The position numbers and the translations under genes were made by a program. Shown here piece after piece: positions 51,271 to 59,618 of a stretch of 64,000 bases of DNA (within the stretch, counting starts at the first letter, position 1; every line of letters starts with the position of its first letter). Under the pieces are notes generated by a model. It was not told where the DNA came from. It made no database searches and worked only from the letters and a program-made list of their open reading frames with translations. The DNA is from Marinobacter halotolerans (GTDB lineage: Bacteria > Pseudomonadota > Gammaproteobacteria > Pseudomonadales > Oleiphilaceae). The stretch covers positions 1,488,001 to 1,552,000 of the forward strand of contig NZ_VMHP01000001.1 in NCBI RefSeq assembly GCF_008795985.1, read 5' to 3'.

Positions 51271-52116
51271 TCAGTAACCTTTGAAATCAGGCTTTTCCTT
51301 ATTAGCAAATGCAGCGAACGCCCGTTGAAAGTCACCCGTTGCCAAACAAATGGCCTGCGATTTGGCTTCGGATTCTAGAATCTCCTCCAGACTCATTGTC
51401 CACTCCTGATTCACCAACGACTTCGTCATAGTGTGAGCAAACCACGGGCCGTCTGCAAACCTTCGCGCCAACACTCGGGCCTGCTCAACTAACTCTTCAG
51501 ACTCATGCAGGGCATTAAAGAATCCCCAGGCCAGCCCTTCGTTAGCTGTCATTGCCCGGCCAGTCATCAGCAGTTCCATCGCTCGACCCTGCCCGATGAT
51601 TCTGGGTAACAGACCACAGGCGCCCATGTCTGCACCAGATAAGCCAATCTGATTGAACAAGTAGGCTGTTCTGGCGCTCGGCGCACCCAGCCTGAGGTCT
51701 GCAGCTAACGCTATCGCAGCGCCTCCACCAGCGCAAGCGCCTTCTATCGCAGCTATGATAAGCTGTGGGGCCTCGCGCATAACCCGCACGAGCCTTCCCA
51801 TCATTCGGGTAAAATCCAGCAACTCCGCGGCGCCCATCTTTGTTAGCGGCTCCACAACCTCAAAAAGGTCACCGCCGGAGCAAAAGTCACCGTTTTCTCC
51901 CGTAATGATAACTGCTCGAACATCATCCGCCTGACTTAGCCCGTCAAACAGCTGCGTCAACTCAGTAATGACAGGAATGTTCAGTGCATTTTTCTTTTTC
52001 GGACGGCTCAATGTGATGACCCCAATCCGTCCATCTTCGGAGCAGTTCCATTTAAAATGAGTTGCCCTGTATCCTTGAAAGGCCTTCTTTTGCTCAGACA
52101 TTGAAAATCCAGTCAT
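51271..52116 (-). CDS. enoyl-CoA hydratase/isomerase family protein
   Basis: A 281-residue crotonase-family protein. The oxyanion-hole segments are ITGENGDFCSGGDLFEV and EGACAGGGAAIALAADLRLG. At the position of the first catalytic Glu of hydratases it has GLSGADMGACGLLPRIIG; Asp replaces Glu, as in several isomerase or hydrolase members, so simple hydratase activity is not certain. It is the last gene of a three-gene minus-strand operon with an acyl-CoA dehydrogenase (14 bases upstream) and a CaiB-type enzyme. Confidence 0.85.
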   Translation of the reverse strand: MTGFSMSEQKKAFQGYRATHFKWNCSEDGRIGVITLSRPKKKNALNIPVITELTQLFDGLSQADDVRAVIITGENGDFCSGGDLFEVVEPLTKMGAAELLDFTRMMGRLVRVMREAPQLIIAAIEGACAGGGAAIALAADLRLGAPSARTAYLFNQIGLSGADMGACGLLPRIIGQGRAMELLMTGRAMTANEGLAWGFFNALHESEELVEQARVLARRFADGPWFAHTMTKSLVNQEWTMSLEEILESEAKSQAICLATGDFQRAFAAFANKEKPDFKGY

Positions 52117-52130
52117 TTCATACCCCTGCT

Positions 52131-53255
52131 TCAGTCCTGATACATATACTTTGCCACCAGCAGTCGCTGGATCTGATTGGTGCCTTCCCAGATCTGTGAC
52201 ACCTTGGCGTCCCGCATCATGCGCTCAACCGGATAGTCTTTCATGTAGCCGTAACCACCGAGAAGTTGCACCGCGTCTGTCGTAACGGACATCGCAGTAT
52301 CAGAACAGAAGGTTTTTGCCATGGACGCAAAGGCTCGCGCACGATCATCATTATCCCCTGCCAGATCTGCTGCCCGATAAAGCATCGATCGTGAGGATTC
52401 CACGGCAATCGTCATATCGGCAACCATGCCCCTGACCATCTGAAACATCGAAACCCGTTTACCGAACTGGGTTCGTTCAGAGGTGTAGCTGATTGCTTCT
52501 TCCAGGGCACCTTGGGCGAGACCGAGGGCCTGCGCTGAAACCAAAGGGCGAGTGTAAGTCAGGGTCTGCATCATGTACTCATACCCCTTCCCTGGATCAC
52601 CAACTACTCTGGATTCAGGAATCAGGCAATCATCCAGCATGATGTCGGCGGTTGGGCTGCCGCGCATCCCCATTTTCCGTTCAAGCTTTCCGATTGAGAA
52701 CCCCGGGTCGTCCCGGTGCACCATGAACACACCAAAATCCCGATCGGATATGCGAGCCAAGACTGCGTACCAGCTCGACCAGCCTACGTTAGAGATAAAG
52801 CGCTTTTGGCCATTGAGTAACCACCCACCATCTACCTTCTTGGCACTGGTTTTCAAACCCGGCAAATCAGACCCCCCCCCTGGCTCAGTCAAGCAAAAAC
52901 TGGCGCCGCTGTTTCCCTTGACTATTTCGGGGATAATATTTTGCTTGAGATCTTCGCTACCAAACCAGGCCAGCGGTGTAATTGCCGCCCAGGGGATAAA
53001 CAGAACCAACGCAGATGAACCGCATACTCGTGCAACCTCCTCCACGGCAATGATCTGCAACATCAGATCTGCCTCGGAGCCGCCAAATCGCTCCGGAAAA
53101 GGCAGACCATTAAGCTCCATGCTTTTAAAGGCGGTAACGGACTTGTCAGGAAACTGACTCTCATCGTCAACGACAGCGGCATGCGATTGAATTTCAGACT
53201 CAGCCAAACGGCGGACCTGCTTCCTGAATTCGTCGTGGACTGTCATTTCCGACAT
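52131..53255 (-). CDS. acyl-CoA dehydrogenase
   Basis: A 374-residue FAD enzyme that introduces the alpha-beta double bond in a CoA thioester and passes electrons to ETF. Signature segments are ASFCLTEPGGGSDLPGLKT, RTQFGKRVSMFQMVRGMVADM and QLLGGYGYMKDYPVERMMRDAKV; the catalytic Glu is in IWEGTNQIQRLL. The length and catalytic Glu position are those of short-chain or cyclic acyl-CoA dehydrogenases. The second gene of its operon, between the CaiB-type enzyme and a crotonase-family enzyme. Confidence 0.92.
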   Translation of the reverse strand: MSEMTVHDEFRKQVRRLAESEIQSHAAVVDDESQFPDKSVTAFKSMELNGLPFPERFGGSEADLMLQIIAVEEVARVCGSSALVLFIPWAAITPLAWFGSEDLKQNIIPEIVKGNSGASFCLTEPGGGSDLPGLKTSAKKVDGGWLLNGQKRFISNVGWSSWYAVLARISDRDFGVFMVHRDDPGFSIGKLERKMGMRGSPTADIMLDDCLIPESRVVGDPGKGYEYMMQTLTYTRPLVSAQALGLAQGALEEAISYTSERTQFGKRVSMFQMVRGMVADMTIAVESSRSMLYRAADLAGDNDDRARAFASMAKTFCSDTAMSVTTDAVQLLGGYGYMKDYPVERMMRDAKVSQIWEGTNQIQRLLVAKYMYQD

Positions 53256-53293
53256 CGTGCCTACCTCACCAAATGATGGAACTTGAGTTAAAG

Positions 53294-54439
53294 TCAGTGA
53301 TTAATTACATTCGCGGCCCTGAGTTCATCCACCTGCTCGTCCGCAATTCCCCAATCCTTTAAAACCTCTGCCGTATCCCCGCCGGTTTCTGGAGGTACAC
53401 GACTGACCTTTGAAGGGGTTCGGCTAAACCTGGGGGCTGGAGAAGGATTTGTGACACCATCGATTTCAACAAAGGCCTCACGTTCAAGGCTGTGCGGGTG
53501 AGAGGCATATTCAGCCGTTGTGAGCACAGGCGCAAAGCAGGCATCTGTACCCTCAAGCAGTTGGCACCATTCATCACGAGTGCGTGATTTGAAAATTTCC
53601 GCAAAGCGCGAATTCAGTTTTTCCCAGCCTTTGGGATCGTTCTGCTTTGGAAGTTCTTCATCCCCAAGCCCGATGCGACTCAACATTTCGCCATAGAAAC
53701 GCCCCTCGACCGGTGCAATGGATACGTATAGGCCGTTACTAGTCTCATATACGTTGTAAAACGGTGCACCGCCGTCAATGAGGTTCGTGCCCCGATTATC
53801 GGACCATTGTCCCATCTGCTTCAGCGAATACTGCATGGTCATCAGGCTGGACACTCCATCGACGATAGCGGCATCCACCACCTGCCCCTCACCGGAACGT
53901 TGTGCTTCAATGACCGCAGCCAGCAACCCCATCGCAAGGTACAGAGCGCCTCCACCAAAGTCCCCTATCAGATTGAGCGGAATAGTGGGAGATTCGCCGG
54001 GTTTACCGATGGAATCCAGTACACCGGTAAGAGCAATAAAGTTGAGATCGTGTCCCGCAGCCTTACTCAGCGAACCATCCTGCCCCCAACCGGTCATGCG
54101 ACCGTATGCAAGTTTTGGATTTAGCCCGAGACATACATCTGGGCCCAATCCCAACTTCTCCATTGCGCCTGGCCTGAACCCTTCTATAAGAACGTCTGCT
54201 TTCTTGACTAACTCATGAACGGTTTCCAGTCCCTGGCTCGACTTGAGGTCAATGGCAATGGAACGTTTGTTCCGATTAAGTAGGTCGTACCTTGAAGGGA
54301 AGTTGATCCCGCGATCTATCTGATCAATCCGGTCAACCCGGATCACATCAGCCCCCATATCAGCCAACAACATGCCACAAAAGGGACCCGGCCCGATCCC
54401 AGCCATTTCAACCACCCGAATTCCAGTCAATACACCCAC
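53294..54439 (-). CDS. CaiB/BaiF family CoA transferase or alpha-methylacyl-CoA racemase
   Basis: About 381 residues from a GTG at 54439 (GGAG upstream), which puts the start at the usual place just before LTGIRVVEMAGIGPGPFCGMLL; an ATG at 54496 would add 19 atypical residues. The family III core includes RSIAIDLKSSQGLE, AYGRMTGWGQDG and GHDLNFIALTGVL. The last reads like alpha-methylacyl-CoA racemase, with His in GHDLN and Asp in the family positions. A racemase would set the stereochemistry of a branched acyl-CoA before dehydrogenation by the next enzyme. First gene of its operon; its promoter carries an AGTGAG/CTCACT operator. Confidence 0.85.
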   Translation of the reverse strand: MGVLTGIRVVEMAGIGPGPFCGMLLADMGADVIRVDRIDQIDRGINFPSRYDLLNRNKRSIAIDLKSSQGLETVHELVKKADVLIEGFRPGAMEKLGLGPDVCLGLNPKLAYGRMTGWGQDGSLSKAAGHDLNFIALTGVLDSIGKPGESPTIPLNLIGDFGGGALYLAMGLLAAVIEAQRSGEGQVVDAAIVDGVSSLMTMQYSLKQMGQWSDNRGTNLIDGGAPFYNVYETSNGLYVSIAPVEGRFYGEMLSRIGLGDEELPKQNDPKGWEKLNSRFAEIFKSRTRDEWCQLLEGTDACFAPVLTTAEYASHPHSLEREAFVEIDGVTNPSPAPRFSRTPSKVSRVPPETGGDTAEVLKDWGIADEQVDELRAANVINH

Positions 54440-54692
54440 GTCAATGGCTCCAGCTTTGATTAACAGACTACGTACTCCCTGGCCCCAAACGGCCATCGCG
54501 ATCAGAAGCGGCCTACTAACTCGACATTGACCGCACTGAAGAGCACTTCCAGAAACTTACCTCCAGCGTCGCAATGTCGTTCATAGCGAACTGACCAACG
54601 CTTCCGCACAACAACCGCCAGACTCTCTGCCAATGCACGCACTCCTCTGCGATAAAAGCCCCTGCTTGGCTATCAAGCCCGATAGCGAATCA

Positions 54693-54721
54693 AGACTAGT
54701 GAGTTTGACTCACTTAGTCAA
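54693..54721 (-). promoter_or_regulatory. CaiB-operon promoter with palindromic operator in the spacer
   Basis: Minus strand -35 TTGACT (plus 54716-54721), 17 bases, -10 TAGTCT (plus 54693-54698). The spacer is almost filled by the inverted repeat AGTGAG-TTTGA-CTCACT (54698-54714). A protein bound there would block RNA polymerase. Confidence 0.55.
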
Positions 54722-54860
54722 TAGAGAATGACACTCGCAGCGGTGGTCGATTGTCGCCAACATATTTTTTCTCCCGACGAGTAAGCTGTTAGACACTAAA
54801 GTGAGCCCAAATTTGGACAGTCACTAAGGTCCGACTCGTCCTCTCCACTTATAGCAAAGT

Positions 54861-54898
54861 AAGTGAGCTTGACTTATTGAGTTGAACTCACTTAGTAT
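54861..54898 (+). promoter_or_regulatory. dehydratase-operon promoter with palindromic operators
   Basis: Plus strand -35 TTGACT (54869-54874), 18 bases, -10 TAGTAT (54893-54898). TGAGTTGAACTCA (54878-54890) sits in the spacer, and a second related half (AAGTGAG at 54861) overlaps the -35. The sites resemble the operator at 54698 of the divergent operon. Apart from these two promoters, the gap 54440-55028 contains nothing I can support. Confidence 0.6.
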
Positions 54899-55028
54899 TG
54901 GAGGCATAAAAGGCAGCCGCATCAAAAGCGCCTTGGCCACAAACATGAACAAAGAACAGCACTCCGAGCAAAAATGCTAAGTCATGACCGCTCACTGAGC
55001 TGTTTTACAAATCGAGAGCACCGAAATC

Positions 55029-56213
55029 ATGAGTAAAAGCAGCGTAGAAGCGTTTCAGGTGATGAAGAATGTCGCGCAGCACCCCGATGACTACTTGACC
55101 CAGTGGAAAAATCGGCACCAACAGCCCGTTATTGGCATCTTCCCCATGAACTTCCCGGTGGAGATTATTGCCGCCACTGGAGCCTTGCCGGTCATCATTC
55201 AGGACAGTCGAGAGCCCATTTCTGAAGGCAATACGATCCTTGCGGAGTTTTACTGCGGCTTTACCCGCAGCATTGCCGATCAAACCATGAAGGGTCAGCT
55301 GGATATTTTTGACGCTTTCATGAATGCCGATCACTGCATTCAGCTTTTGGGGGCAGTAGATGTGGTCAGAGAAATGCTGTCGGACAAACCGGTGTATTTT
55401 GAGCATCTGATTGCCGCCATGGACGACTCGTGGACCAAGGACCAGGTACAGACGAAAATTCATGCCTTTATCGCGGAAGCTGAGCGAGTTACTGGTACAA
55501 CGATCAGCGATGAAGCTTTGACAAGGTGCATCGAGTCAAACAACAAAAACCGACAGCTTTTGAGGCAGGTTTTTGAGGCGCGTCGGAACGGCGACGCCCA
55601 ATTCTCCCCCGGTGAGCTGCAGACAATGATCGTATCCAGCATGATTATGGATAAAGACGAACACACTGCTTTGCTGGAGACCGTGTTGGCGGAAGCTTCC
55701 ACCAAGCCTCGGGACAACCGCGTACGCCTGCACCTTTCCGGCCACTTCTGTCACGCGCCACGAGTAGAGTTATTTGATTTGCTGGAAGAATGCGGTGCAG
55801 TCATTGTCGATGACGACCTTTATACCGGTTCTCGTTATATATCTACCGATGTTAAAGAATCGTTAGCCCCAAGAGCCGCGCTAGCGGACTGGTACTTTGC
55901 TCGAAACGAAAACATCCCCTGTCCTACTCGCGTTCAAAAAACGGTGAACTGGGACGAATACCTTATCAACGCTCTTGAAAACAGCGGAGCGGAAGGCGTT
56001 ATCGTGTTAATGGCCAAATTCTGCGAAGCCCATATGTTTTACTACCCGGAACTACGCAAAGCATTAGAAGCCAATAACATACCCCACCTACTCATCGAAA
56101 CCGAACATGAAGGTATGCCGGAGGAAACATTCCGCACGCGAGTAGAAGCCATGATCGAGCGGATTCGCCGCAAATCGTCCTCTCGCACTACTGCAAAGGA
56201 GTTAGCACAATGA
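55029..56213 (+). CDS. 2-hydroxyacyl-CoA dehydratase / benzoyl-CoA reductase family subunit (smaller subunit, HgdB/BadD/BcrC-like)
   Basis: A 394-residue iron-sulfur protein of the radical dehydratase/BCR superfamily. Characteristic segments are GIFPMNFPVEIIAATGALPV near the start, GHFCHAPRVELFDLLEECGAV, DDDLYTGSRY and LMAKFCEAHMFYYPELRKALE followed by IPHLLIETEHEG. Several Cys (FYCGF, NADHCI, GHFCHA, KFCEAH) can bind a [4Fe-4S] cluster. The usual Cys of DDLCTGSRY in dehydratase relatives is Tyr here. Its stop overlaps the start of the larger subunit by 4 bases. Enzymes of this family use an electron from an ATP-driven activator for difficult reductions or dehydrations and are oxygen-sensitive. 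Confidence 0.85.
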   Translation: MSKSSVEAFQVMKNVAQHPDDYLTQWKNRHQQPVIGIFPMNFPVEIIAATGALPVIIQDSREPISEGNTILAEFYCGFTRSIADQTMKGQLDIFDAFMNADHCIQLLGAVDVVREMLSDKPVYFEHLIAAMDDSWTKDQVQTKIHAFIAEAERVTGTTISDEALTRCIESNNKNRQLLRQVFEARRNGDAQFSPGELQTMIVSSMIMDKDEHTALLETVLAEASTKPRDNRVRLHLSGHFCHAPRVELFDLLEECGAVIVDDDLYTGSRYISTDVKESLAPRAALADWYFARNENIPCPTRVQKTVNWDEYLINALENSGAEGVIVLMAKFCEAHMFYYPELRKALEANNIPHLLIETEHEGMPEETFRTRVEAMIERIRRKSSSRTTAKELAQ

Positions 56214-57553
56214 GCAACGCGAAACAAAGCAGTGTAAACCGCCTGAAAAGTAACGATGCCGGGCGGCATTTAATCAGCGATTACTGGGACCGTATTTTTA
56301 CTGCAAATGAGCGTAATGCCCAAGTGGTCTGGTATAACGGCGCTGCGTTAAATCCTATTTTTCAGGCTGCGGGGCTTGAATGGGCACACGGAGAGGCCTT
56401 TGCGGCCCGACTTTCTGCGCAAAGGCTTGAGAAGTCTGCCCAGCTTGCCGCTCAAGAATTTGGTTATGTCGGCGAGCTCTGCTCCTACGCTCGCACACAT
56501 TTAGGTGCAGCGTTATTGGCCAAGCAGGCCCGGGAGAAGTTTGACAAAGGTATTGTTGATAACGCTGACCGGGACGATTTGGCCGCCCGCTTGCCCATGC
56601 CCAACTTTATTGTTAACTGCTACGCCGGCTGCAGCACCGGGCAGCAATGGGATGATTTTACGCACCGGCTGTTGGGCAAAGACATACCAATTTTTAACGT
56701 GTCGCTGCCATTTCTATGGGGTAACAGGGCAGACGCCGGCTATCTGAAAGGCAAGGAGTGGGAAGAGGCCTCTGATTATGTTGCCGACCAGCTCTACAAA
56801 CTCATCGATTTCATTGAAGTACAAACTGGTCGGCCCTTCGACTGGGAAGCCCTGCGTGAAGGTATGACCCACATTAAGCAGGCAGCGGAAATCCGCCGGG
56901 AAGCCATGGCCATGTGCGCCAACATGCCCGCCCCCGCCACATTCTGGGACTGGATTGCCAGTGTTGCCCACATCAATTTTTTACCGGCAGGGCCTGAGCT
57001 GGTTGACTATTTCAGCAAGATCCACGAAGAGGTTGCCCAGCGTATTGCCAGCGGTGAAAGCGCCATTAAAGACGAGAAATACCGACTGTACTTCGACGGT
57101 ATAATGAATTGGAACAAACTGGGTACCCTTGCCAAGCTCTTTGCCGAGCGCAAAGTAGCCGTTGTCGCCGGGCGCTACACCCACAAACCCTTCTGGCAGG
57201 AACCTCAACTCATCGATACCGACGACCCAATTCGCGGTATGGCCCAACACTATTTGTTGTGTCCCACCAATCATGGCTTCCAGACCATCAAGGATTTCAC
57301 CAAAAATGACTGCGAATTCTACGGACTGGACGGTATCGTCTTTCATTCTACTCGCACCTGCCGAGCCTTTACCGGTCCTCAGCAAATGTTGGCTCGGGCC
57401 ATGAAAAAAGAAATGGGCATACCATCGATCTTCTTTGAAGGTGATGTTGCCGATGAATCTTTTTACAAAGGCGAACTACTGGAAAGCCGCCTGGAAGCGA
57501 TGTTAGAAGCCATTGATGTGCGCCGGTCTCGCAACTTTATCGCCTCGAACTGA
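56210..57553 (+). CDS. 2-hydroxyacyl-CoA dehydratase / benzoyl-CoA reductase family subunit (larger subunit, BadE/BcrB-like)
   Basis: A 447-residue partner subunit. FIVNCYAGCSTGQQWDDFTHRL resembles the GCFTxxxW segment of BadE/BcrB, and FHSTRTCRAFTGPQQMLARAM with SIFFEGDVADESFY corresponds to the HxSCK...E-D region that holds the cluster and substrate. Length is near that of BcrB/BadE (about 430-440). Start overlaps the smaller subunit by 4 bases and the activator gene starts 46 bases after its stop, so the three form one unit. Class I benzoyl-CoA reductases have two different ATPase subunits, whereas here there is only one, which favours a 2-hydroxyacyl-CoA dehydratase-like enzyme. Confidence 0.85.
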   Translation: MSNAKQSSVNRLKSNDAGRHLISDYWDRIFTANERNAQVVWYNGAALNPIFQAAGLEWAHGEAFAARLSAQRLEKSAQLAAQEFGYVGELCSYARTHLGAALLAKQAREKFDKGIVDNADRDDLAARLPMPNFIVNCYAGCSTGQQWDDFTHRLLGKDIPIFNVSLPFLWGNRADAGYLKGKEWEEASDYVADQLYKLIDFIEVQTGRPFDWEALREGMTHIKQAAEIRREAMAMCANMPAPATFWDWIASVAHINFLPAGPELVDYFSKIHEEVAQRIASGESAIKDEKYRLYFDGIMNWNKLGTLAKLFAERKVAVVAGRYTHKPFWQEPQLIDTDDPIRGMAQHYLLCPTNHGFQTIKDFTKNDCEFYGLDGIVFHSTRTCRAFTGPQQMLARAMKKEMGIPSIFFEGDVADESFYKGELLESRLEAMLEAIDVRRSRNFIASN

Positions 57554-57599
57554 GCTTTTGAGCGCCCCTGAGACCCGCTGCAGAAAAAAGGATTCCATT

Positions 57600-58505
57600 A
57601 TGAGTACTAGTACCGCGTATTTTATGGGTGTCGACCTGGGCTCTACTACCGCCAAGACAGTGATACTGGACGACAACGCTAAAGTCCTTAGCGCCTGCAT
57701 TGTACAAATGGGCGCTGTGAGCCAGCGAGGTATGGAACAGGCTGTGGAAAGTGCCCTCGAAAGCGCAGGCATCGGCCAAGAAGAACTCAGCTATATTATT
57801 GGCACGGGTTATGGTCGTCGACTGGTAAAAGGAGTCGGCCGCACCTTTACCGAAATCACCTGCCACGCTAGAGGCGTGGCAGCCCTATTCCCCAAAGCAG
57901 AACTAGTGATCGATATAGGCGGCCAGGACAGCAAGGTCATCGCCCTCGATAAGCAAGGCTTAGTGGACAACTTCGCCATGAACGACCGCTGTGCCAGTGG
58001 CACCGGTCGTTTCTATGAGGTTCTGGCTCGGGCACTGGAGTGCGATATTGCCGAAGTGGGAACGCTTGCAATGCAGGGTCGCAAAGACCTGGAAGTGAGT
58101 AGCATGTGTGCAACTTTTGCAGAAACCGAGATTATTTCACTGCTGGCAGGAGGTGAAAGTCCCGCCGATGTGGCCGCGTCAGTGCACAGCGCAATCGCCC
58201 AACGGGCTCTAGGTCTGGTCGCGCAAGTGGGCAAGCGCAATACCATTATCATGACCGGCGGTGTGGCCAAAAACCCTGCAGCAGTGCATTTTTTGGAGAA
58301 GGCATTAAAGCAAGAAATGCAGGTGCCCCACGACCCGCAAATTATGGGAGCCTATGGCGCTGCACTATTAGCGCTGGAGCTTTCAACCGGTCGCCAGATC
58401 ACTGAATATGACACCGCAAAAATTGAAGCACTAGAGAGCAAGGTGGAAGCAGCGTTTCAACCGAAGAATCGCAGCGTGCCAGATTGCATGAAATGCACTT
58501 CTTGA
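57600..58505 (+). CDS. ATP-dependent activator of the dehydratase/reductase (BadF/BadG/BcrA/BcrD/HgdC family)
   Basis: A 301-residue ASKHA-fold ATPase; the ATG at 57600 follows AAGGA, and a longer frame from 57513 overlaps the previous gene. Nucleotide motifs are GVDLGSTTAKTVI at the start, IDIGGQDSK (residues 105-112) and MTGGVAKNPA. The two Cys that bridge a [4Fe-4S] cluster between two subunits are Cys131 (NDRCASGTG) and Cys170 (SSMCATFAETE), the same spacing as in HgdC. As a homodimer it would transfer one low-potential electron, at the cost of ATP, to the two-subunit enzyme encoded upstream. The length is between HgdC (260) and BcrA (about 440). Confidence 0.9.
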   Translation: MSTSTAYFMGVDLGSTTAKTVILDDNAKVLSACIVQMGAVSQRGMEQAVESALESAGIGQEELSYIIGTGYGRRLVKGVGRTFTEITCHARGVAALFPKAELVIDIGGQDSKVIALDKQGLVDNFAMNDRCASGTGRFYEVLARALECDIAEVGTLAMQGRKDLEVSSMCATFAETEIISLLAGGESPADVAASVHSAIAQRALGLVAQVGKRNTIIMTGGVAKNPAAVHFLEKALKQEMQVPHDPQIMGAYGAALLALELSTGRQITEYDTAKIEALESKVEAAFQPKNRSVPDCMKCTS

Positions 58506-58536
58506 ACCTTGTTGCTCACAGAATCTACTCAGCCCC

Positions 58537-58559
58537 GAGGCCTTTGAAATGGCCTCAAT
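58537..58559 (+). terminator. weak hairpin after the activator gene
   Basis: GAGGCC (58537-58542) pairs with GGCCTC (58551-58556) and is followed by AATTT. It lies 32 bases after the stop and may end the dehydratase operon. Confidence 0.4.
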
Positions 58560-58720
58560 TTGAGGCTGGGTGTGTCATGCGTATCGGGGTAAGTCCAGAC
58601 AGTTGCTCGCTCGGATTGGCGTAGACTATATGACCGCAGGCCAATCACCACCTGGCTAATGGCAACAGCGCTCCGTTGATAATCCGTGTGCGCTGAGAAC
58701 GACTGGCCCCAAAATCACAT

Positions 58721-59257
58721 CTATCCCTCTTCTTGAGACTTAATTGAAACCAGGTTGCTTTTAACCGTTTCCAGCATCTCGCACAAATGCATTCTCTGAT
58801 CGTGATCAAGCCCTTCAAGAATACGCTCACTCATGTCATGGCTCATGGCTGCCATTTCCTTGATGACTTGCTTGCCTTTACTGGTCAGGAAGACGCGCTT
58901 TACTCGACGATCCTCGACATCGGGCCGCCTTACAATTAGCTCTGAAGCCTCGAGTCGATCTACAAGACCACCCAAAGCCGCCTTACCCAACTCAAGCAGG
59001 TTAGCCAGATCACTCTGAACCATTCCATCATGACGTGAGAGATACGCTAACACCCACCACTGAGAACGAGTGACGCCCAGTGGCCGCATGAAGTTATCAA
59101 ACACGGTCCGACGCAAACGTGAGACATCGTGCATCAGAAAACCCAAATGGTATTCCCAATTTCGATCATCCTTCACGTTCGTTTTCCGGCTGCTCTTCTT
59201 GCCCGGTTTTGCGTTCGCTGCAGCCAGCTCCAGATTTGCTTCCGAAATCTCATTCAT
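58721..59257 (-). CDS. MarR-family transcriptional regulator
   Basis: A 178-residue winged-helix regulator with GTGGAGC before its ATG. After an Ala/Lys-rich N-terminal tail, the DNA-binding part includes LGVTRSQWWVLAYLSRHDG, MVQSDLANLLELGKAALGGLVDRLEA and the wing RRPDVEDRRVKRVFLTSKG. The MarR protein BadR controls cyclohexanecarboxylate and benzoate genes in Rhodopseudomonas, and this gene lies between the dehydratase operon and the BadH/BadI-like genes, so a similar role is likely. It reads toward the end of the dehydratase operon and is divergent from the acyl-CoA dehydrogenase gene at 59619. Confidence 0.88.
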   Translation of the reverse strand: MNEISEANLELAAANAKPGKKSSRKTNVKDDRNWEYHLGFLMHDVSRLRRTVFDNFMRPLGVTRSQWWVLAYLSRHDGMVQSDLANLLELGKAALGGLVDRLEASELIVRRPDVEDRRVKRVFLTSKGKQVIKEMAAMSHDMSERILEGLDHDQRMHLCEMLETVKSNLVSIKSQEEG

Positions 59258-59525
59258 CTATTGCTCCACGCATTATTAGCTCCCTCCTCCCCTACCCACG
59301 CCTCCGCATGAACGAGGTAACCACGAGGCAGCAGCAAGGTATTTTTCAATATGATATCCAAAGAGACATTATTATAACAGAACCAGTTTCTCTAAACGCC
59401 CTCTTTCAATGGCTTTTTCCGAACCAACCCCATACTCTCGCACCCATTGCCACCACCCCTGAAGGAGCCTAAGCTTTGGAGCGCATTCGCCACGCTTCAT
59501 CGTTGTCGACTGACTTATCTATTTC

Positions 59526-59561
59526 TGTATGGTTGCATATTATACCTCTGCATATTATCAT
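59526..59561 (+). promoter_or_regulatory. promoter with GTATG-N4-CATA operator before the acyl-CoA dehydrogenase operon
   Basis: TGTATG-GTTG-CATATT at 59526-59541 overlaps the -35 TTGCAT (59533-59538) of a promoter with 17-base spacing and -10 TATCAT (59556-59561). The spacing of half-sites equals those at 44649 and 62809. Nothing else was seen in the 59258-59618 gap. Confidence 0.55.
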
Positions 59562-59618
59562 TAATTCATTGATTGTTACAGGTGATTGTATACCCGATAC
59601 CTTCGAGAGGCCGGCAGC

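Noticed and set aside
54497..55028. A hidden small gene between the CaiB and dehydratase operons
   Set aside because: No frame with a ribosome-binding site and plausible composition; the stretch is accounted for by two promoters and their operators.
55029..58505. Naming the genes bcrC, bcrB and bcrA (class I benzoyl-CoA reductase)
   Set aside because: Class I enzymes need two distinct ATPase subunits; only one is present, with HgdC-like spacing of its two Cys. The family is clear but the reaction is not.
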